Of a DNA stretch of 64,000 bases, positions 8,257 through 17,050 are shown in pieces. The notes under the pieces were generated by a model that searched no databases, was not told the origin of the DNA, and worked only from the letters and a program-made list of their open reading frames with translations. The DNA is from JBMNIZ01 sp050951405 (lineage in GTDB: Bacteria; Bacillota; DULZ01): contig JBMNIZ010000003.1 of NCBI GenBank assembly GCA_050951405.1, forward strand, positions 1 through 64,000. The letters are read 5' to 3'. Numbering within the stretch: the stretch's first letter is position 1; each line of letters starts with the position of its first letter. The translations under genes and the position numbers were made by a program.

Positions 8257-10248
8257 ATGTCTCAGGCAAAAGTTTTGAACCTGGCTCACCGACGCTGGCA
8301 AAAGCGTCAAATTATGGAATTCTGGGAGGAAGTCAAGGCAGGAAGCTTGACCAACGATAAAATTGCTGCGGGCGTGAACGAATTATATGAAAAAACGGGT
8401 AAAACCTTGATATATACTTTCCTGAGGATGCTGCCCAGCCTAGAGGAAAAAGAGCAGTTCTTAGCCATTTATTGTTTAAGCCAGCTGCCTCCTGAAGGGG
8501 AAATCATCGATATTTTGCTCCTGGCCTATCGGGAATCCCAGAGTCTGGAAATGGAGGCACAGATCATTGCTCTCCTCATCTCCTTGGGGGTGGACATCTC
8601 CCAGCTGGAAAGGGATGAAAGCAGAGTAAAAGAAATTCTCGATATCTTAAAGGAAAAGCTCAGCCGGCAAATGACCTGGGCCGGTCAAACAAGAAGCTCT
8701 TTTCCTCTCAATAAAGCAGGGCTAGGGGACTTCCCAACGAAAAAACAATCTTTTCAGAACAATTTTTATCTGGCAACGGCTTCCATAACACGGGAAGAAA
8801 ACTTCGTAGCCTTGGCTCTCAGTTGGGAACAAAAAGACGGTCTTGTTCAGGGAGCCTGTTTTATCTTGGACTTCAGCTGCGACTCCCCCAGCTGCGGCAT
8901 TGCCGATTTTTGGGTTTTTCATCCTCTTACCAAAGAACAATTTCATCAGACTTTCCTGATGAACAACAACTATCTTGATCCGGAAATCCAACTCACCACC
9001 ATTTCTTACCAAGAAGCTGTCAGTTTGATTCAAAGCGCTTTTCAGTTAAAGCCTGAAAACATACCCCCTGATCCTTACTGGAAAAAGTTTGCCTGGCTGC
9101 TGGATGAAAACCTTGATCTGGATGAGCAAAAATATCGCCAACTGACCTTAAACCTTGTGGCTTTCCCCAAGGGACCGGAAGGAATGCTCCAGGTTTTTCA
9201 TCATGCTTGGGCAACCGATGACCGTTCTTTGGTTTACGCCTGCCTGGCCAGCCGGCATCCCTGGCGACAGCAGGGCTGGCGGGAATTTTACCTAGATTTT
9301 GATCGAAAAAAACCTCTGTTGTCCTTGGAAGATGAAGACTTCCACTTCAGTCTGAACTGTTTTATGAAGGATCTGGCGGAAGAAAAAAAGGAAGCTTACT
9401 GTATTTTCCGGGTTCAGAGGGAAATGAGAAATGCAGTTTTTTACGGGAAGTTTCATACTGTCAAGGAAGACGGCCTGTGGCTCCTGGAAAGCGGCGACCC
9501 TACCAATTTGACTAGCCAGGCCTTTCACCGGCAGGTGGCCAGGATTGTCCTGCAAACTGAAGGATTAATCGGTAAAGATCCGGAACAGCTTATTGCCCGG
9601 GCCAATGAGCTGGTGAGAACATTCGATTACCCCCCGGTCCCTTATATTCTCAAAGCCGCCTTGAGAAAATTACCCGCCCGGGATCCCCAGGTTTTACCCG
9701 CCATGTTACAACTGGCAACTGCTGAGATCCGCCTGGGTAATCAAGAGGGTGCGGCAGAAGTATTGCATAAGCTGGAAAAAACCAGCAACCCCATTTATGC
9801 TTCCTGGGCCAACCGGCTTTTACAGGCTATGCAATTCAACGGGATCAACCAAGAAAGCCTGATCAATTTCACCACAGAGGATACTGTGGAGTGTTTTTTG
9901 TTACAGATTTTTGATCGGTTCGATCTGCCTAAAGACCAATGTATCTATGCCTTAACCCTTTGGGGAGCATTACCCCGCTTCGTTCCGGAACCGATCAATG
10001 ACAAAGATTTGAAAACTCTGGCGGCAGCCATCATCTACAATGCCTACCGCTTAGACCAAGGGCGCAAGCTCCCCCGCCATACCCCTTTAGGCGAATACCT
10101 GGCGCAAATGGCCGGTGACTGGTCAAAACTCCAGATTAAAGCCAACAATATCTGGAATGCCTTAAGCGGTTTAGGACAGGACCCCTTCTGGATTATTGAA
10201 GAAGCCAATGTTCTTTTTGCCGGCAGCGAAGACTCTTCCCCCTACTAA
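8257..10248 (+). CDS. Large hypothetical protein, helical-repeat-like
   Basis: A 663-residue soluble protein that I do not recognise. No signal peptide or membrane segment. Residues 1-130 are helical and HEAT-like (LEEKEQFLAIYCLSQLPPEG; SLEMEAQIIALLISLG). Residues about 165-260 form a mixed region with FYLATASITREENFVALALS and CDSPSCGIADFW. Residues about 470-530 look like one or two TPR-type helical pairs (AEIRLGNQEGAAEVLHKLEK). The start is ATG 8257 behind GGGAGGGG. It stands alone, between an IS30 copy and the end of the purine operon, with normal codon use and an undamaged frame. Function unknown; a scaffold or protein-interaction role is only a guess from the repeats. Confidence 0.8.
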   Translation: MSQAKVLNLAHRRWQKRQIMEFWEEVKAGSLTNDKIAAGVNELYEKTGKTLIYTFLRMLPSLEEKEQFLAIYCLSQLPPEGEIIDILLLAYRESQSLEMEAQIIALLISLGVDISQLERDESRVKEILDILKEKLSRQMTWAGQTRSSFPLNKAGLGDFPTKKQSFQNNFYLATASITREENFVALALSWEQKDGLVQGACFILDFSCDSPSCGIADFWVFHPLTKEQFHQTFLMNNNYLDPEIQLTTISYQEAVSLIQSAFQLKPENIPPDPYWKKFAWLLDENLDLDEQKYRQLTLNLVAFPKGPEGMLQVFHHAWATDDRSLVYACLASRHPWRQQGWREFYLDFDRKKPLLSLEDEDFHFSLNCFMKDLAEEKKEAYCIFRVQREMRNAVFYGKFHTVKEDGLWLLESGDPTNLTSQAFHRQVARIVLQTEGLIGKDPEQLIARANELVRTFDYPPVPYILKAALRKLPARDPQVLPAMLQLATAEIRLGNQEGAAEVLHKLEKTSNPIYASWANRLLQAMQFNGINQESLINFTTEDTVECFLLQIFDRFDLPKDQCIYALTLWGALPRFVPEPINDKDLKTLAAAIIYNAYRLDQGRKLPRHTPLGEYLAQMAGDWSKLQIKANNIWNALSGLGQDPFWIIEEANVLFAGSEDSSPY

Positions 10249-10253
10249 CAATA

Positions 10254-10278
10254 AAGCCGGAAAAGTCTTTTCCGGCTT
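10254..10278. terminator. Hairpin between the 663-aa gene and purD
   Basis: Perfect stem AAGCCGGAAAA / TTTTCCGGCTT with a three-base loop. On the minus strand it is followed by TTTATTG, so it best fits termination of the pur operon, and possibly of the converging gene as well. Confidence 0.7.
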
Positions 10279-10298
10279 GCTGCGAAAGCGCCTTAGCT

Positions 10299-11579
10299 TT
10301 ATACTCCCCCCCGGCCCGGCTTGCCCCGCTTTAAAGCGCGCCAGCCAATGTCAGTGCGGAAATGCCGTTGGGGAAACACTATCTTTTCGCAGGCGCTATA
10401 GGCCTTTTGCGCCGCTTTCTCCAGGCTTTCTCCCCTGGACGTCACTCCCAGGACTCGTCCTCCCGCTGTGTACAAAGTCCCGTTTTCCCTTTTGGTCCCG
10501 CTATGGAAGACCAGGACTTCCTCCGGCACCTGTTCCAGACCAAAGATGGGATAACCGGTCTGAAAAGACCGGGGATAACCGCCGGAAGCCAGTATTACAC
10601 AAACCGCAGCCTCCGGTGACCAGCTGATTTCCAACTCTTCCAATTTCCCTTCCATGGCCCCATTCATGATCTGCACCAAATCCGTTTCCAGCCTGACTAA
10701 AAGAGCCTGGCTTTCCGGATCCCCAAAGCGGGCATTGAATTCCAAGACTTGAGGACCTTCCCGGGTTAAGATCAGGCCCCCGTAAAGAATACCCTGAAAG
10801 CTCCTGCCTTCCTCTACCAGAGCCCGAGCCACCGGAACAAAAATATCCTGGTAAATCTGCTTCTCCAGAGCAGGGTTTTCCAGCCCGGTGGGACTGTAGG
10901 CACCCATTCCTCCTGTATTTGGCCCCCGGTCTCCATCGTAGACTCTCTTGTGGTCTTGAGCCCAGGCCAAGGGACGGACGGTTTCCCCGGAAACAAAAGC
11001 CATAACCGTTACCTCTTCCCCTTCCAGGTACTCCTCGATGACCAGTTTCCTGCTGGCCGTGCCCATTTTCTCCAACTCTTCCAGGGCCTGAACCGCTTCT
11101 TCCCTGCTGTGAACAATCATCACTCCTTTACCGGCAGCTAACCCGTCCGCTTTAATGACACAAGGAGCTCCCAACTTTTCCAGGTAATCCCCAGCTTCCC
11201 TCTTGTTTTCAAATATGGCAAAATCAGCTGTGGGTATCCGGTATTTCTTCATCAAATTCTTGGCAAAAGATTTGCTCCCTTCTATTTCAGCAGCCCTGGC
11301 GGTGGGTCCGAAAAGGCGCAAACCCGCCTGTTGAAAAACATCGGCAATGCCTGCCACTAAAGGCGCTTCCGGACCAACCACCGTTAAGTCTATCTGCTCC
11401 GCCAGAGCGAACTGGACCAGGCCTTCTAGATCCAAGGGATCAATAGGCACACAGCGGGCCAGGGAAGCAATACCCCCGTTGCCCGGGGCACAAAAAATCT
11501 CTTTGACTTGAGAACTCTGGGCAATTTTCCAGACAAGAGCGTGCTCTCGGCCACCGGAACCGATTACCAATACTTTCAT
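10299..11579 (-). CDS. purD: Phosphoribosylamine-glycine ligase
   Basis: GAR synthetase, step 2 of purine synthesis: joins glycine to phosphoribosylamine using ATP. 426 aa, normal length. N-terminal MKVLVIGSGGREHALVWK; ATP-grasp domain with the GLAAGKGV phosphate loop and LEFNARFGDPE metal-binding motif. The start at 11579 is chosen over the in-frame ATG four codons earlier because MKVLVIG is the family start and a GGTGGAGG site precedes it. Last gene of the pur operon, 25 bp after purH. Confidence 0.97.
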   Translation of the reverse strand: MKVLVIGSGGREHALVWKIAQSSQVKEIFCAPGNGGIASLARCVPIDPLDLEGLVQFALAEQIDLTVVGPEAPLVAGIADVFQQAGLRLFGPTARAAEIEGSKSFAKNLMKKYRIPTADFAIFENKREAGDYLEKLGAPCVIKADGLAAGKGVMIVHSREEAVQALEELEKMGTASRKLVIEEYLEGEEVTVMAFVSGETVRPLAWAQDHKRVYDGDRGPNTGGMGAYSPTGLENPALEKQIYQDIFVPVARALVEEGRSFQGILYGGLILTREGPQVLEFNARFGDPESQALLVRLETDLVQIMNGAMEGKLEELEISWSPEAAVCVILASGGYPRSFQTGYPIFGLEQVPEEVLVFHSGTKRENGTLYTAGGRVLGVTSRGESLEKAAQKAYSACEKIVFPQRHFRTDIGWRALKRGKPGRGGV

Positions 11580-11604
11580 AAAAACCTCCACCTATCTGCC
11601 AAAA

Positions 11605-13125
11605 TTAATGTTTGAAATGGCGCCTCCCGGTAAAGGCCATGGCTATACCATGCTCCCGGCAGGCACTGATTGAATCCTCATCCCTGATGGAACCTCCCGG
11701 CTGGACGATGGCCTTGATACCATAAGCGGCCGCCAGGTCCACTGTATCCCGAAAAGGGAAAAAGGCGTCGGAAGCCAGAACCCCTCCCTTGGCCTGCTCT
11801 CCTGCCTGGGTTAAGGCCAGTTCAGCCGACTTAATCCGGCTCATTTGCCCGGCACCGATGCCCAAGGTCACCCCATTTTTTGCTACCACGATGGCATTTG
11901 ACTTTACGTGTTTGACCACCTTCCAGGCAAAATCCAATTCCTCCAAGGCAGTAGGTTCCCCGGTTACCCATTGCCAGTTTTCAGGAAAACGCGTTTCCTT
12001 ATCAGCTTCCTGCAGAAGAAATCCACCGCCGATGCATTTTATTTCGTATTCTTTTCTGCCCTGCTTCTCGGGAAGAGCCAGCACCCGCAAGTTGGGCTTT
12101 TCCTGAAATAATTCCAATGCCCCGGGATCATAATCAGGTGCAATAACCGCCTCAAAGAAAATGTCTTTCATTTTTTCGGCAACCGCCCTGTCCACCCTTT
12201 GGTTCAATGCCACAATGCCGCCAAAAGCAGAAACCGGGTCAGCAGCCAGAGCTTTCTCAAAGGCAGCTGCCAGGCTGGCATCAATGGCCACCCCACAAGG
12301 GTTGGCATGTTTGATAATGGCCGCTGCCGGTTCCCTGAACTCCTGGACCAATTCCCAGGCTGCGTCCAGATCGGCCAAGTTATTATAAGAAAGATCTTTT
12401 CCCTGCAACTGCCGGGCGCCAGCCAGCCCCTGGGACTGGCCCAGCCGATAAAGGGCCGCTTTTTGATGGGGATTTTCTCCATAGCGCAGTTGACGGGACA
12501 GCTCCCCTGCTAAAACCCAATCACAAGCAAAAACGCTGATTTGCGCCTTTTCAGTCAAATAGCGGGCGATGGCAGCATCATAAGCGGCCGTATGCCTAAA
12601 AGCTTCTGCAGCAAGCTCCAAGCGCAGTTTTGAAGCAACCTCTCCCCTTTCCCGCAGCTCCTCAGCCACTTCTTGGTAACGGTCCGGGTTGACCACCACT
12701 GCGACCCTTTCATTGTTTTTGGCAGCCGCCCGAATTAAAGCGGGACCGCCAATATCAATATTTTCAATGGCTTGGGCCAAACTCACCTCTGGTCTGGCGA
12801 TGGTCTCCCGAAAAGGATAAAGGTTGACCACCACCAGATCGATAAGAGGTATACCAAGATCCTCCAAAACCTGCAGATGTTCCGCCACATTCCTGGCCAA
12901 AATGCCCCCATGAATCTTGGGGTGGAGGGTTTTCACTCTGCCTTCCAGGATTTCGGCGAACCCGGTGACTTCACTGACCGGGCGCACGAAAAAACCTGCT
13001 TCCTGCAAAAAGCCGGCAGTACCTCCGGTGGAAATCAATTCAAAGCCGAGTTCGGTCAATTGGGCGGCAAAATCCCCCAGCCCTCTTTTGTCGGATACGC
13101 TGATCAAAGCCCGTCTTTGCCGCAC
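11605..13125 (-). CDS. purH: Bifunctional AICAR transformylase / IMP cyclohydrolase
   Basis: Catalyses the last two steps to IMP: formyl transfer from 10-formyl-THF to AICAR, then ring closure. 506 aa. The N-terminal IMP cyclohydrolase (MGS-like) domain has ALISVSDKRGL, STGGTAGFL and HPKIHGGIL; the C-terminal AICAR transformylase has the KHANPCGVA Lys-His motif, ASDAFFPF and QPGGSIRD. Overlaps purN by 22 bp, pointing to translational coupling. Confidence 0.97.
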   Translation of the reverse strand: MRQRRALISVSDKRGLGDFAAQLTELGFELISTGGTAGFLQEAGFFVRPVSEVTGFAEILEGRVKTLHPKIHGGILARNVAEHLQVLEDLGIPLIDLVVVNLYPFRETIARPEVSLAQAIENIDIGGPALIRAAAKNNERVAVVVNPDRYQEVAEELRERGEVASKLRLELAAEAFRHTAAYDAAIARYLTEKAQISVFACDWVLAGELSRQLRYGENPHQKAALYRLGQSQGLAGARQLQGKDLSYNNLADLDAAWELVQEFREPAAAIIKHANPCGVAIDASLAAAFEKALAADPVSAFGGIVALNQRVDRAVAEKMKDIFFEAVIAPDYDPGALELFQEKPNLRVLALPEKQGRKEYEIKCIGGGFLLQEADKETRFPENWQWVTGEPTALEELDFAWKVVKHVKSNAIVVAKNGVTLGIGAGQMSRIKSAELALTQAGEQAKGGVLASDAFFPFRDTVDLAAAYGIKAIVQPGGSIRDEDSISACREHGIAMAFTGRRHFKH

Positions 13126-13754
13126 TTTTTTCCCTCCTTTTGATCTTTAATCCCGCAAATGATGACTCTTCTCCCCTCTATCTTAACCCGGCCCTGAGCC
13201 AGCCAGCTGATGACCTGGGGATAAAGCTTGTGCTCTTCGGCCAGGATTCTGGCCGCCAGGCTTTCCGGCGTATCCTCAGGCAAGACGGGTACCACCGCCT
13301 GGGCGATAATCGGCCCCCCATCCAACTCTTCGTTTACAAAGTGAACTGTACAACCGGTATATTTTACTCCATATTCCCAAGCCTGCCGCTGGGCCCTTAA
13401 TCCGGGAAAAGCCGGGAGCAAAGAAGGATGGATATTGATGACCCGGCCGGGAAAGGCAGCCAAAAACTCTGCTGACAGTATCCGCAAAAAACCGGCCAAT
13501 ACCACCAAATCCACCCGGTATTTTTCCAAAACCCGGCGCAGGGCCCTGTCAAATTCAAAGCGATCCGAGTACAAACGGGGATCGACCAGCTGGCAGTCGA
13601 TTCCATAGCGGGATGCTTTTTGCAAGGCTTCTGCTTTGGGGTTATCAGAAATCACCACCACAATTTCCGCCCCCAGCCTTCCGGCCTGTTGAGCTTTGAT
13701 CAGAGCTTCCAGATTGCTACCTCTCCCTGAGACCAGTACTCCCAAACGGCACAC
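13104..13754 (-). CDS. purN: Phosphoribosylglycinamide formyltransferase
   Basis: GAR transformylase using 10-formyl-THF. 216 aa. MCRLGVLVSGRGSNLEALI is the N-terminal substrate loop; the catalytic core has VINIHPSLLPAFPG (Asn-His) and the formyl-site loop VHFVNEELDGG (Asp). The C-terminal tail is lysine-rich and extends into purH. Between purM and purH. Confidence 0.96.
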   Translation of the reverse strand: MCRLGVLVSGRGSNLEALIKAQQAGRLGAEIVVVISDNPKAEALQKASRYGIDCQLVDPRLYSDRFEFDRALRRVLEKYRVDLVVLAGFLRILSAEFLAAFPGRVINIHPSLLPAFPGLRAQRQAWEYGVKYTGCTVHFVNEELDGGPIIAQAVVPVLPEDTPESLAARILAEEHKLYPQVISWLAQGRVKIEGRRVIICGIKDQKEGKKCGKDGL

Positions 13755-13767
13755 ATTCCCGCCTCCT

Positions 13768-14814
13768 TCACCACCTAATCAGCGTCCTGCCCTTGCCAGG
13801 AACAAGAGATCCGATGACATAAGCATCCTGTCCCAAACTTTGCAAAAACCTGATAATGTCATCTTCCGTTCCCGGTGACACAATCAGGACAAAACCGATG
13901 CCCATATTGAAAGTACGGTACATTTCTCCGGATTCCACCGGGCCCAGTTCGGCAATCAGCCGGAAGAGAGGCGGTACCGGCCAGTTTTCTTCCACCAGCA
14001 GCGCATCCAGATGATTGCCAAAGGATCTAGGCAAGTTTTCGATTAAGCCGCCGCCGGTAATGTGAGCCATGGCCTTCACTTCAAATTGAGACAGAAGAGC
14101 TAAAATTTGGGGCACATAAATCCTGGTGGGTTCCAGCAGCAATTCCCCCAAGGTCCGATTAAAACCAGGAGGACACTCCTCCAGAGATAGGCCGCCGTCC
14201 TCCAAAAGCACCTTCCTGGCCAAGGAATAGCCATTGGAATGAAGTCCTGTGGAAGAGAGGCCGATCAGGATGTCCCCCGGTTCGGGCCGGGAACCGTCCA
14301 AAAGGCGGTCCTTTTCCACGATTCCCACGACAAAGCCGGCCAGATCATATTCATCTTCCCCATAGACACCCGGCATTTCCGCCGTTTCTCCTCCCAGAAG
14401 GGCACAGCCCCCTTGGCGACAACCCTCGGCTATCCCCTTGACAATCGAAGCCGCTTTTTCCGGTACCAGTTTGCCCATGGCCAGATAGTCCAGGAAAAAT
14501 AAAGGTTCAGCTCCCTGAACCAAGACATCGTTCACACACATGGCCACCAAATCAATACCAATGGTATCATGACGGTCCAACATGATGGCTATTTTCAATT
14601 TGGTTCCTACCCCGTCAGTCCCGGCCACCAGGACCGGCTCCCGATACTTGCCCGGCTCCAACTGAAACAGGCCGCCGAATCCCCCTATTTCTCCCATTAC
14701 CCCCGGGCGTTTGGTGGCGGCCACATGGTTCTTAATCATTTGTACCAGTAGATTGCCGGCATCAATGTCCACCCCCGCATCCCGATAAGCAACCGGCCTC
14801 TTCTTAGATTTCAT
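13768..14814 (-). CDS. purM: Phosphoribosylformylglycinamidine cyclo-ligase
   Basis: AIR synthetase, closes the imidazole ring with ATP. 348 aa from ATG 14814 (MKSKKRPVAYRDAGVDIDAG), which has an AGGGGG site seven bases upstream; an upstream in-frame ATG at 14880 would overlap purF by 77 bp and adds residues unlike the family. Family motifs: GTDGVGTKLKIA, VNDVLVQGAEPLFFLDY, GGETAEMPG, and AHITGGGLIENLPR. Overlaps the purF stop by 11 bp. Confidence 0.97.
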   Translation of the reverse strand: MKSKKRPVAYRDAGVDIDAGNLLVQMIKNHVAATKRPGVMGEIGGFGGLFQLEPGKYREPVLVAGTDGVGTKLKIAIMLDRHDTIGIDLVAMCVNDVLVQGAEPLFFLDYLAMGKLVPEKAASIVKGIAEGCRQGGCALLGGETAEMPGVYGEDEYDLAGFVVGIVEKDRLLDGSRPEPGDILIGLSSTGLHSNGYSLARKVLLEDGGLSLEECPPGFNRTLGELLLEPTRIYVPQILALLSQFEVKAMAHITGGGLIENLPRSFGNHLDALLVEENWPVPPLFRLIAELGPVESGEMYRTFNMGIGFVLIVSPGTEDDIIRFLQSLGQDAYVIGSLVPGKGRTLIRW

Positions 14815-16258
14815 GCCTAGAACCCCCTTTAAGAAACGGTATAGCAGCACCTTCAGCCGGTGCTCCCGGCACATATTCACCGCTGAAACAGGCAGTACAA
14901 AAGCTGGCCGGATCGGATTGGAAGGATTTCAACAATCCCTCCAGACTCAAGTAATGCAGGCTATCAGCTCCGATGTGCCGGCAAATGGCGTCCAGATCCT
15001 GCCGGGCTGCGATCAATTCACCCCTGGCGGAAGTGTCGATTCCGTAATAGCAGGGATAGAGAACGGGCGGGGAACTGATTAAAAGATGGACTTCCTTCAC
15101 ACCAACCTGTCGGAGCATTTTTATAATCTTTTTACTGGTGGTTCCCCGGACCAAGGAATCATCCACCAAGGCCACTCTTTGATCCTGGAGAACCTGCCTA
15201 ATGGGATTCAATTTCAAGCGCACTTCCACATCCCGCAGTTTTTGCGAGGGACGGATAAAGGTGCGGCCAATGTAGCGGTTCTTCATCAGTCCCTCCTGAA
15301 AAGGCAGCCGGGCCGCTTCCGCATAGCCCATGGCCGCGGTGGTGCCGGAATCCGGAACGGCAATGACCAGATCCACTTCTGGGCGAACCTCTTCCGCCAA
15401 GCTATGGCCCATCTTGCGCCGGACTAGGTTGACGGTTTCCCCATCAATGGTGCTGTCAGGCCTGGCCAGATAGACGTACTCGAAAATACATAAAGCTTTC
15501 CGGGAAGATACCATGGTCCGGATAGACCTGACCCCTTCCTGATCGATAATCACAATCTCCCCCGGTTCCACATCCCGGACAAAAACCGCCCCTATGGTGT
15601 CCAAAGCACAGGTTTCTGAAGCCAGAACATAAGCTTCATCAAGCTTACCCAAACACAAAGGCCGGACTCCGTAGGGATCCCGCACTCCGATAAGCCGATC
15701 TTCAGTCATCACCACCAGGGCATAAGCGCCCTTTAAATCAATCATGCATTTTAGCAAAGCTTCCTCCAGAGGATTCTGCCCGTAACGGGCAATTAAATTG
15801 ACAATGACCTCACTGTCGGTAGTGGACTGAAAAACCGAACCATTTATGGCCAGGCTATGCCTTAATTCCCGGGCGTTAAGCAGTCTGCCATTATGGGCCA
15901 AAGCTACTGAGCCCCTCAAATAATTAAAGCGCAAGGGTTCCGCATTAACCACGGATCGGTCTCCGGAATCGGCATAACGCACGTGGCCGATGGCTATCTT
16001 TCCTTTTAAGCTGTTGAGCACATCGTCATTAAAAACTTCGGCTACCAGCCCGGTATTTTTATGGACATGGATGGCGCTGCCGTCGGAAACAGCAATGCCC
16101 GCACTTTCCTGTCCCCTGTGCTGTAATGCATAAAGCCCATAATAAGTCAATGTGGCCACATCCCGGCCGGGCCCATAGATACCGAAAACTCCACAGGCTT
16201 CCCGGGGTTTGTCATCAGTTGCTTTTTCTTGAGAGCAGCCAACCGCTTGGGAAAACAT
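14804..16258 (-). CDS. purF: Amidophosphoribosyltransferase
   Basis: First committed step: PRPP plus glutamine to phosphoribosylamine. 484 aa. A 21-residue propeptide precedes the Ntn nucleophile Cys22 (REACGVFGIYG), as in the B. subtilis-type enzyme. The glutaminase domain has LQHRGQESAG; the phosphoribosyltransferase domain has VALVDDSLVRGTT. Cysteines in CIFEYVYLARPDS and CTACFSGEYV fit the [4Fe-4S] cluster ligands of this subtype. The start has a GGGGAGG site. Unlike PurL and GuaA in this window, its glutaminase site is intact. Confidence 0.97.
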   Translation of the reverse strand: MFSQAVGCSQEKATDDKPREACGVFGIYGPGRDVATLTYYGLYALQHRGQESAGIAVSDGSAIHVHKNTGLVAEVFNDDVLNSLKGKIAIGHVRYADSGDRSVVNAEPLRFNYLRGSVALAHNGRLLNARELRHSLAINGSVFQSTTDSEVIVNLIARYGQNPLEEALLKCMIDLKGAYALVVMTEDRLIGVRDPYGVRPLCLGKLDEAYVLASETCALDTIGAVFVRDVEPGEIVIIDQEGVRSIRTMVSSRKALCIFEYVYLARPDSTIDGETVNLVRRKMGHSLAEEVRPEVDLVIAVPDSGTTAAMGYAEAARLPFQEGLMKNRYIGRTFIRPSQKLRDVEVRLKLNPIRQVLQDQRVALVDDSLVRGTTSKKIIKMLRQVGVKEVHLLISSPPVLYPCYYGIDTSARGELIAARQDLDAICRHIGADSLHYLSLEGLLKSFQSDPASFCTACFSGEYVPGAPAEGAAIPFLKGGSRHEI

Positions 16259-16403
16259 TTAAGCGCCTCCCCCAAACCCCTTTGTGGCTCCCCAACCGAA
16301 TCTTTCCAAGGGGCCCCAAGGCCGGCGAAAACAATTTTGCTCCAGAATATAAAGAGGCATCATTAAAAAGCTCCTTTCCTCTAGGCCATTACTCACCAAG
16401 GGA

Positions 16404-16925
16404 TTATTTCTTTTGTGCCAGGTAAGATTCAACCCCCAGCTCCTTCAACCTGGCCCCTTTTGCCTGTACATCAGCGGCCATCCGCTCCCGATAGGCAACA
16501 ATTCTTTCCTTGATGGAAGGATACTTGAGGGCCAAAATCTGGGCCGCATAGATGCCCGCATTCTTGGCACCATTGATGGCCATGGTAGCCACTGGAATAC
16601 CGGAAGGCATCTGAACTATACTGTAGAGGGAATCTTGGCCTCCCAGGGTTTCGGTTTTCATAGGCACCCCGATCACCGGCAGAGTAGTCAAGGCGGCGAT
16701 CACACCCGGCAGATGGGCTGCCCCTCCGGCACCGGCGATGATCACTTCCAGGCCCCGTTCCGCCGCATTCCGTGCATAGCTGAAAACCTGCTCCGGCGTC
16801 CGGTGGGCGGAAGCGATGATCACTTCACAGCCGATATCCAATTCGTCCAAAACGGTTACCGCTTGTTTCATCACCGATAAATCCGAATCACTTCCCATGA
16901 CAATGCCCACTTTCACTTCTTTCAT
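16404..16925 (-). CDS. purE: N5-carboxyaminoimidazole ribonucleotide mutase
   Basis: Class I PurE, interconverts N5-CAIR and CAIR. 173 aa. Motifs: VGIVMGSDSDLSVMK with the phosphate loop, SAHRTPEQ (catalytic His), AGAGGAAHLPG, and GVPMKTETLGGQDSLYSIVQ. No purK is seen in the window. It lies 125 bp after purL and 145 bp before purF. Confidence 0.96.
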   Translation of the reverse strand: MKEVKVGIVMGSDSDLSVMKQAVTVLDELDIGCEVIIASAHRTPEQVFSYARNAAERGLEVIIAGAGGAAHLPGVIAALTTLPVIGVPMKTETLGGQDSLYSIVQMPSGIPVATMAINGAKNAGIYAAQILALKYPSIKERIVAYRERMAADVQAKGARLKELGVESYLAQKK

Positions 16926-17050
16926 GGATACACCTCCCCTTGATTAATGTCCGTGCTTTTCATCTCTTTTTGTTCTAAGCTTAGCAAAAAGAGACTTTAT
17001 CTGTCAAGAACATGCGAACGATCTCAGCCATCCTTGGCAAAATGTTCGGA

